Of a stretch of 10,463 nucleotides of DNA, positions 6,119-10,463 are shown one piece after another. The translations under genes and the position numbers were made by a program. Source of the DNA: Schlesneria sp. (GTDB lineage: Bacteria > Planctomycetota > Planctomycetia > Planctomycetales > Planctomycetaceae); contig JANXOO010001549.1 of NCBI GenBank assembly GCA_025353525.1, forward strand, positions 1-10,463, read 5' to 3'. How positions within the stretch are numbered: the first letter of the stretch is position 1; every line of letters starts with the position of its first letter. The notes beneath the pieces were generated by a model. The model had not been told where the DNA came from. It did no database searches and saw only the letters and a program-made list of their open reading frames with translations.

Positions 6119-6679
6119 ATGGATTGGCTTCAAACACTGGTCGCTCACTGGGATCTCACGCTCGTTTCGGCCGTGTTGATCTTCGCTGCTTACATCGATG
6201 GCAAGCAGCTTAAAGTTCCTAACTGGATTACATTTCCGATGGTCCTGACGGGCCTGGCCTATCACTGCGTTGCAAACGGCTGGGCCGGTTGTAGCAGCAG
6301 TCTGATGGGAATCGGCTGCGGTTTGCTCTGCCTGCTACCACTTTATTCCATCGGCGGGATGGGAGCGGGCGACGTGAAACTGATGGCGGGAATCGGAGCC
6401 TGGCTGGGAGCCGCCACAACCTGGAATTCATTCCTCGTCACCATCGTCGTCGGTGCCCTGATGGCGATTGTGATGGTTGTCCACAGTGGAAAGATCCAGC
6501 ACCATATGACCCAGTTCTTCCACATTGCTTTCGAAATCGTCACGATTCGCGATCCGAACAAGCTGTTCGTCATCGCCAAAGAACGCAAACCGACAATGCA
6601 CCTGTTGCCATACGGTATTCCGATCTGCATCGGATCGATCATGTACTTTGTGTATGCCGTCGGCTCCGGCTTGATCTGA
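6119..6679 (+). CDS. cpaA/tadV: Prepilin peptidase of the Tad system (A24 family)
   Basis: Inner-membrane aspartic protease that removes the leader of Flp-type prepilins, 186 aa. The two catalytic aspartates are visible: Asp27 in AAYIDGKQLKVPNW (the D-x-n-PN motif) and Asp85 in GGMGAGDVKLM (the GxGD motif). Hydrophobic segments at about 13-25, 37-55, 61-78, 88-122 and 166-182 match a polytopic membrane enzyme. It lacks the N-terminal methyltransferase domain of PilD-type peptidases, as expected for the short TadV/CpaA form. Residues 124-162 form a hydrophilic loop rich in His, Lys and Arg. The start ATG 6119 has AAAGG 9 nt upstream (6105-6109); the frame is open further upstream from 6041, but those 26 codons are basic, unlike the family, and overlap nothing useful. 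It follows flp and the micro-ORF and ends just before a strong terminator. Confidence 0.92.
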   Translation: MDWLQTLVAHWDLTLVSAVLIFAAYIDGKQLKVPNWITFPMVLTGLAYHCVANGWAGCSSSLMGIGCGLLCLLPLYSIGGMGAGDVKLMAGIGAWLGAATTWNSFLVTIVVGALMAIVMVVHSGKIQHHMTQFFHIAFEIVTIRDPNKLFVIAKERKPTMHLLPYGIPICIGSIMYFVYAVGSGLI

Positions 6680-6698
6680 AATCGGGATTTTAACAATG

Positions 6699-6734
6699 CG
6701 GCCCTCAAGTTTTGCTTGCGGGCCGTTTTTTTTT
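6699..6734 (+). terminator. Intrinsic terminator after cpaA
   Basis: CGGCCCTCAAG (6699-6709) pairs with CTTGCGGGCCG (6715-6725) with one mismatch over a 5-nt loop, and is followed at once by nine Ts (6726-6734). This is a textbook Rho-independent terminator. It separates the flp-cpaA unit from cpaB-cpaC and implies a second promoter for the latter. Confidence 0.93.
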
Positions 6735-7065
6735 AACAAAATCATGAAAATCTTCGTTGTCGGCCCTGCTCGCGAAAAACTTGAACTAGGTTTGCATCAG
6801 AGGACCGGATTGGAAAGTGTAACGCGTCAGGACCGCTGCATACCTTCTTTCCCTACTTTTCGGAACTGTTCGCGTGATGGATCGGGTACTCGATTGACGA
6901 ATAAGACCGTATATGGACGGACCAGAGGTTCGTCATACGCGACGAGTGATGTTCGACGATCGGGTTCGGTCAATGGCGACTGCCGAGGCTGGTTCCGGGT
7001 GACTTATCTCTGTTGAGAGTCTCCTTCAGGGGCCGTTCGAGTTCATTCGTGGCGGAGAATTAACC
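6735..7065 (+). other. Gene-free spacer upstream of cpaB
   Basis: These 331 bp contain no convincing gene and should include the promoter of the cpaB-cpaC unit. TTGACG occurs at about 6893-6898, but no good -10 is spaced correctly behind it (TATATG is only 10 nt away). A small CTCT/AGAG hairpin lies at 7008-7019. GGAG (7054-7057), 8 nt before 7066, is the cpaB ribosome binding site. No sigma-54 type site was found. Confidence 0.5.
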
Positions 7066-8238
7066 ATGAAATCGAAACAAATGATGTTGTTCGCCGTTGC
7101 GATCGGCTGCGGCCTTGTCGCGATGGTCGGCGCCCAGCAGATCCTGTCCGGAAACAAGCCGGAAGTCCGCGAACAGGTGAAGATTCTGACCTCGCGAGTG
7201 GATATCGAGCCCGGAGTGAAGCTCGACAAGACAAACGTCGCCTTCAAGGACTGGCCGGTGGATGCCCTTCCCGAAGGTGCCATTACCAAAGAAGAGGAAT
7301 ATGCCGATCACGCCCTGAGACATCGCGTCACGGCGAATTCGCCAATTTTGACTCGTGAACTCGGCGCCAAAGGTTCCTATGGGGTCAACAGTATGATCCC
7401 GAAAGGAATGCAAGTCGTTCCGCTGAGCGTTGATGCGGTGCTGACACACGGTGGCCTGCTGCAAGCCGGAAGCTTCGTTGAAATTACTTGTTCCATCACT
7501 CGACAAAGCCAGCCAGGTCAACCTCCCAAACAAATCATCAGAAATGTGTTAAAACGTGTTCAGGTGTTTGCCGTTGGAAACAACACCAGCGCCGGTGACG
7601 GTGGTCCCAAAGACGGTAATTCTTCCGAAGTCAAAGTAATTTCGTTCGTCGTCTTTCCCAACCAGGCAAAGCTGCTGAACTACGCGAAGGTCGTCAGCGA
7701 AGGCAAGGTCTATATTGCCATGCTTGGAGAAACGGGCGATTCCAAAGAAGAGATTCGTGACTTTGACGAAGAATCGTATGCCGCTGCGGCCAACGACTTG
7801 CTGGGTGACAAAGCTCCTGATCCGTTTAGCAACGCGAACGCTCCGGCAACAAATGCCAATCCTGCTCTTCAACAAGACCAGCGCGCGACCGGGTCCAGCT
7901 TTGCCGAATACGTCAAGAAGCAACCAGGCATGGCCGATGTCGCGGAACTTGGAAAAAAGCCCACACAGCCAACGTGGAAGATCGAAATCTGGACGGGAAA
8001 AGAAAAGAAAGTACACGAGTTTGCACTCCCCGTTCGGGAATTGTCTGAGACAAACGAACCGGAATTGCCAACCCTGGGAACCCAATGGACGGCTCCGATC
8101 ATGCAATTCTTCAACACTCGCCGAAAGTCGAAAAAGGCAGTCGTTGAAGAAACACGGTCCGAGCCTGTAGAAAAAGCGATTCCCGATTTACCGAACGACA
8201 AAAGTGCAGAAAGTCCTGCCGACACGGTTCGGAAGTAG
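7066..8238 (+). CDS. cpaB: Tad pilus assembly protein CpaB/RcpC, long form
   Basis: Periplasmic, membrane-anchored component of the Tad secretion channel, thought to work with the secretin, 390 aa. A basic start and hydrophobic segment (about 1-28) form the signal or anchor. A SAF-type domain covers about 38-100 (VKILTSRVDIEPGVKL...LPEGAI...PILTRELG). The CpaB/RcpC core domain follows at about 108-222, with MIPKGMQVVPLSVDAV, LLQAGSFVEI and VISFVVFPNQAKLL in the expected order. A disordered Asn/Ala/Pro-rich linker (about 225-280) leads to a small segment with WKIEIWTGKEKKVHEFAL (304-321). A charged, low-complexity tail runs to 390. The usual CpaB, as I recall it, is nearer 260-300 aa, so the last 100 or so residues are an extension. 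The start is fixed by GGAG 8 nt upstream. It sits directly upstream of the secretin gene, as in other Tad loci, and behind its own spacer. Confidence 0.9.
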   Translation: MKSKQMMLFAVAIGCGLVAMVGAQQILSGNKPEVREQVKILTSRVDIEPGVKLDKTNVAFKDWPVDALPEGAITKEEEYADHALRHRVTANSPILTRELGAKGSYGVNSMIPKGMQVVPLSVDAVLTHGGLLQAGSFVEITCSITRQSQPGQPPKQIIRNVLKRVQVFAVGNNTSAGDGGPKDGNSSEVKVISFVVFPNQAKLLNYAKVVSEGKVYIAMLGETGDSKEEIRDFDEESYAAAANDLLGDKAPDPFSNANAPATNANPALQQDQRATGSSFAEYVKKQPGMADVAELGKKPTQPTWKIEIWTGKEKKVHEFALPVRELSETNEPELPTLGTQWTAPIMQFFNTRRKSKKAVVEETRSEPVEKAIPDLPNDKSAESPADTVRK

Positions 8239-8336
8239 AAACGACGCGGGCCAACTGACGAAGATTGAAAGCGGTCGTTCCAGGGATCGGAACTTCGCTT
8301 GCACGACACAATTCGATTGAGAGTCGAGGTACACGG

Positions 8337-10358
8337 ATGTCAACGATTCGACCAGCACACCGCACAGACGCGGGTTGGCAATTGCCAGCCCGTACTTCGT
8401 GCGGATTTCCTTTACGGCACAGCAATCGATTTCGTCATCACTGTCGTCACCTTCTCGCCGGGGTTCTGGCGCTCACTGCGGGAATCACCGCACATGCCCA
8501 GGATCTTTCAGACTTCGATGGCCCCTCTGCCGGCAGCGCCATCGAGCGGGCGTCGGATACAACTCGTCAGGCACCCTTTGGTCAGTCGGCCACCGTTCAG
8601 GCTCCGATCGGTCAGCCGATGTACGGGCAGGCGGCGAATGGTGATCCTTCATCCGAAAGCGTCAGGATCTTCTTGCCCAGGACGAGTATCGATCTGACAC
8701 AGAATTCATCAAAGATATTTGAATTTCGCCAGCGCCTGTTGTCGGTCGACGGGCACGATGGTCAACTGATTGATGTCCAGCCACTGGGATCGAACGACCT
8801 GAACAAACTTCGGGTCCGAGGTCTGCTGCAAGGAGTCACGACGATGATCGTGACCGATGAATCCGGACAGAAGTTCACGGTCGACATTTATGTAGGCGGC
8901 GATGCAAGAGAACTTCAGGCGGTACTCAAACGAGCGTTCAAGGATTCTTCGATCCACTGTCAGGCACTCAAAAACGACACTGTCTTGCTGACGGGGTTTG
9001 TCACCGACGACCAGACAATCGCTCAGGTGATGGAAGTTGCCAGGACGTATGCGGGGAACGTCATTAACCACATGCGCGTCGGCGGTCCGCAGGAAGTTCA
9101 ATTACGAGTGAAAATCATCGAAGTCCAACGTTCGAAATTACGAACGTTTGGTATCAATTTTCTTTCACTCACCAAAAGTTCGGTGATCGCCAGTACTCCA
9201 GGCCCCATCACGCCCCTTTCCGCGTTTACGAACGGCATTGGCGCTACCCCGACTCTGACAGTGAATCCGACAGGTGGCAATTCGCCGTCGTTTACCGCAG
9301 GCATTTCCGGAAACCATTTTGCCTTCGAATACTTTCTTCAGGCACTCAAGGAAGAGGGACTGCTCAAGGTTTACACAGAACCTGTTCTGGTCACCCGCAG
9401 CGGCGAAGCATCCGAGATTTCCGACGGTGGCGAGTTTCCCATCCCCGTGCCAGGTGGGCTGGGAACTGTCACGATCGAGTTTCGCGAATTCGGTGTGATC
9501 CTGAAATCGCTGCCTCTGGTCGTCAGCCCGACCCGGGTGAAATTGCAGGTGTCGGCGGAAGTGAGCGAAAAGGACGTTGCCAGTGCCGTCACGCTGAACG
9601 GTACGTCGGTACCCGGTATCACCAAAAGAAAGGTCCAGTCGGTCATCGACATGAATTTCGGCAACACGATGGTGATGGGTGGACTGATTCTGACTCGCGA
9701 TGTCGCTACGACGTACAAGACTCCGTTCCTGGGAGAAATTCCCGTAATCGGTGCCGCATTCAGCAAGAAAGTCTATCAACGTTCTGAAACCGAAACAGTG
9801 ATCCTGATCACGCCGGAATTTGGCAGCAGCATTCCATCGGGACAGATTCCCCCCGGTGGCCCCGGCCAGAACACAGTCGAACCCACTGACAGGGAACTCT
9901 ACCTGGGCGGATTGATCGAAGTTCCCAAATACGGAGCCGATTGCGGGCCGGACTGCCGTACGGAATGGCCGACACGATACCAGGGGAATTCGAACTTCGA
10001 CGCCGGTGCTCGTGTTGGACCAGCGATCAACCCTTCGCCAACGATCCCCACGGGCCTGATCGGACCGCGCGGCGATCGGTCTGGAAATTCGGTTCCGCCA
10101 GCCCCGAGTCAGGACGGAGTCTCGCGGCGGTCCCGAAATGGAACAAACCCGTCAGCCGGATCGCGTGAGGTGGTTTCGACGAAGTCCCGGATGGAAAAGC
10201 CCGCCAACGATCCCGACGCGGTTCGCCCTGCCGGTTTCAAACGCTCGCAAAATGCAGATCGTGCAAAAGAAAAGAAACGGTCTGCGACGATCGACGACGA
10301 CACCTGGGATTCGGGCGAATTCATTCGTCCGAAAGCCGAAAAGAGATTCGACAAATAG
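8337..10358 (+). CDS. cpaC: Tad pilus outer-membrane secretin CpaC/RcpA with long C-terminal tail
   Basis: Forms the multimeric outer-membrane channel through which the Flp pilus leaves the cell, 673 aa. A long signal peptide has an Arg/His-rich n-region, a hydrophobic core at about 39-52 and likely cleavage after AHA (54). A Gln/Pro/Gly-rich stretch with QAPFGQ and QAPIGQ repeats (about 78-100) follows. The N-terminal pilus/secretin domain is at about 108-187 and a BON-like segment at about 190-247 (AFKDSSIHCQALKNDTVLLTG). The secretin core is at about 252-495, with VQLRVKIIEVQRS, LLKVYTEPVLVTRSG, PIPVPGGLG and TPFLGEIPVIGAAFS. The last 175 residues are Pro/Gly/Arg-rich and probably disordered. 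The start ATG 8337 is preferred over the upstream TTG 8265 because GAGG (8326-8329) lies 7 nt before it and the signal peptide is then more plausible. It begins 98 bp after cpaB and is probably cotranscribed with it. Confidence 0.93.
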   Translation: MSTIRPAHRTDAGWQLPARTSCGFPLRHSNRFRHHCRHLLAGVLALTAGITAHAQDLSDFDGPSAGSAIERASDTTRQAPFGQSATVQAPIGQPMYGQAANGDPSSESVRIFLPRTSIDLTQNSSKIFEFRQRLLSVDGHDGQLIDVQPLGSNDLNKLRVRGLLQGVTTMIVTDESGQKFTVDIYVGGDARELQAVLKRAFKDSSIHCQALKNDTVLLTGFVTDDQTIAQVMEVARTYAGNVINHMRVGGPQEVQLRVKIIEVQRSKLRTFGINFLSLTKSSVIASTPGPITPLSAFTNGIGATPTLTVNPTGGNSPSFTAGISGNHFAFEYFLQALKEEGLLKVYTEPVLVTRSGEASEISDGGEFPIPVPGGLGTVTIEFREFGVILKSLPLVVSPTRVKLQVSAEVSEKDVASAVTLNGTSVPGITKRKVQSVIDMNFGNTMVMGGLILTRDVATTYKTPFLGEIPVIGAAFSKKVYQRSETETVILITPEFGSSIPSGQIPPGGPGQNTVEPTDRELYLGGLIEVPKYGADCGPDCRTEWPTRYQGNSNFDAGARVGPAINPSPTIPTGLIGPRGDRSGNSVPPAPSQDGVSRRSRNGTNPSAGSREVVSTKSRMEKPANDPDAVRPAGFKRSQNADRAKEKKRSATIDDDTWDSGEFIRPKAEKRFDK

Positions 10359-10463
10359 ACGACGATTGATGTTCGGTACCTTTGAAACGGGCCGTATTCC
10401 CGCTGACGACACTCGCAGAAATACGACTCGTTGTCCTTGAAGTTTGAAAGACCGAGGTTTTTT
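10359..10463 (+). other. Spacer after cpaC, right edge of window
   Basis: No gene or terminator is visible in these 105 bases. GAGG at 10454-10457, six bases from the edge, could be the ribosome binding site of the next gene if a start codon follows just outside. The usual next Tad genes (tadZ/cpaE, tadA/cpaF) would fit, but this is inference. Confidence 0.3.

Noticed and set aside
6744..7016. 90-codon frame starting MKIFVVGPAR just after the cpaA terminator
   Set aside because: The first residues look protein-like, but there is no ribosome binding site (only the T-tract and AACAAAATC before it), and the rest is Arg/Ser/Gly-rich noise.
8265..8336. Upstream TTG start for the secretin
   Set aside because: It would add 24 residues before the signal peptide and has no good ribosome binding site; the ATG at 8337 has GAGG at 7 nt.

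Overview
The window most likely comes from a planctomycete or a close relative, at roughly 55% GC. I infer this from the gene content and style: a histidyl-tRNA synthetase of the 'YETFLTDL...GSICSGGRYDNL' type, Tad pilus proteins with long extra C-terminal tails, and generous intergenic gaps between mostly single-gene units. No marker gene settles the species, and no phage, insertion sequence, CRISPR array, tRNA or rRNA was seen.

Left part (1-5245), unrelated housekeeping and hypothetical genes. The 3' two-thirds of hisS (+) enters from the left edge. It converges on a secreted or periplasmic trypsin-like serine protease (994-2061, -), whose last codons and stop lie in a 19-bp tandem duplication. 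Next is a roughly 410-bp gap between divergent genes, holding an 81-nt element with a 12-bp inverted repeat and nested hairpins, another hairpin, and a candidate promoter with a 12-bp palindrome. The gap leads to a small exported or membrane protein of unknown function (2472-3116, +). That gene runs tail to tail, only 3 bp apart, into a 383-residue helical protein of unknown function (3120-4271, -). Upstream of the latter on the same strand is cysH (4454-5245, -), an iron-sulfur-type APS/PAPS reductase, preceded by a potentially structured leader.

Right part (5246-10463), the start of a Tad (tight adherence, type IVb/Flp) pilus locus, all on the + strand. After a gene-free stretch come flp (the pilin, 56 aa), a strong hairpin with a short T-rich tail, a 38-codon membrane micro-ORF with a very good ribosome binding site, and cpaA/tadV (prepilin peptidase). 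A textbook intrinsic terminator with nine Ts follows. After another 331 bp without a gene come cpaB/rcpC and cpaC/rcpA (the outer-membrane secretin). The locus therefore appears split into a pilin-plus-processing unit and an assembly-channel unit. The ATPase, platform and localisation genes (tadA, tadB, tadC, tadZ) are not in the window and would be expected downstream.

How the pilus genes work together, from knowledge of the families: the Flp prepilin is cut by the CpaA/TadV aspartic protease after Gly17. It is then polymerised by machinery outside this window and exits through the CpaC/RcpA secretin, with CpaB/RcpC as the periplasmic partner of the channel.

Most novel candidates: the micro-ORF inside the flp-cpaA unit (5924-6040), the nested cloverleaf-like element (2121-2201), the altered C-terminal active-site motif of CysH, and the long tails on CpaB and CpaC.
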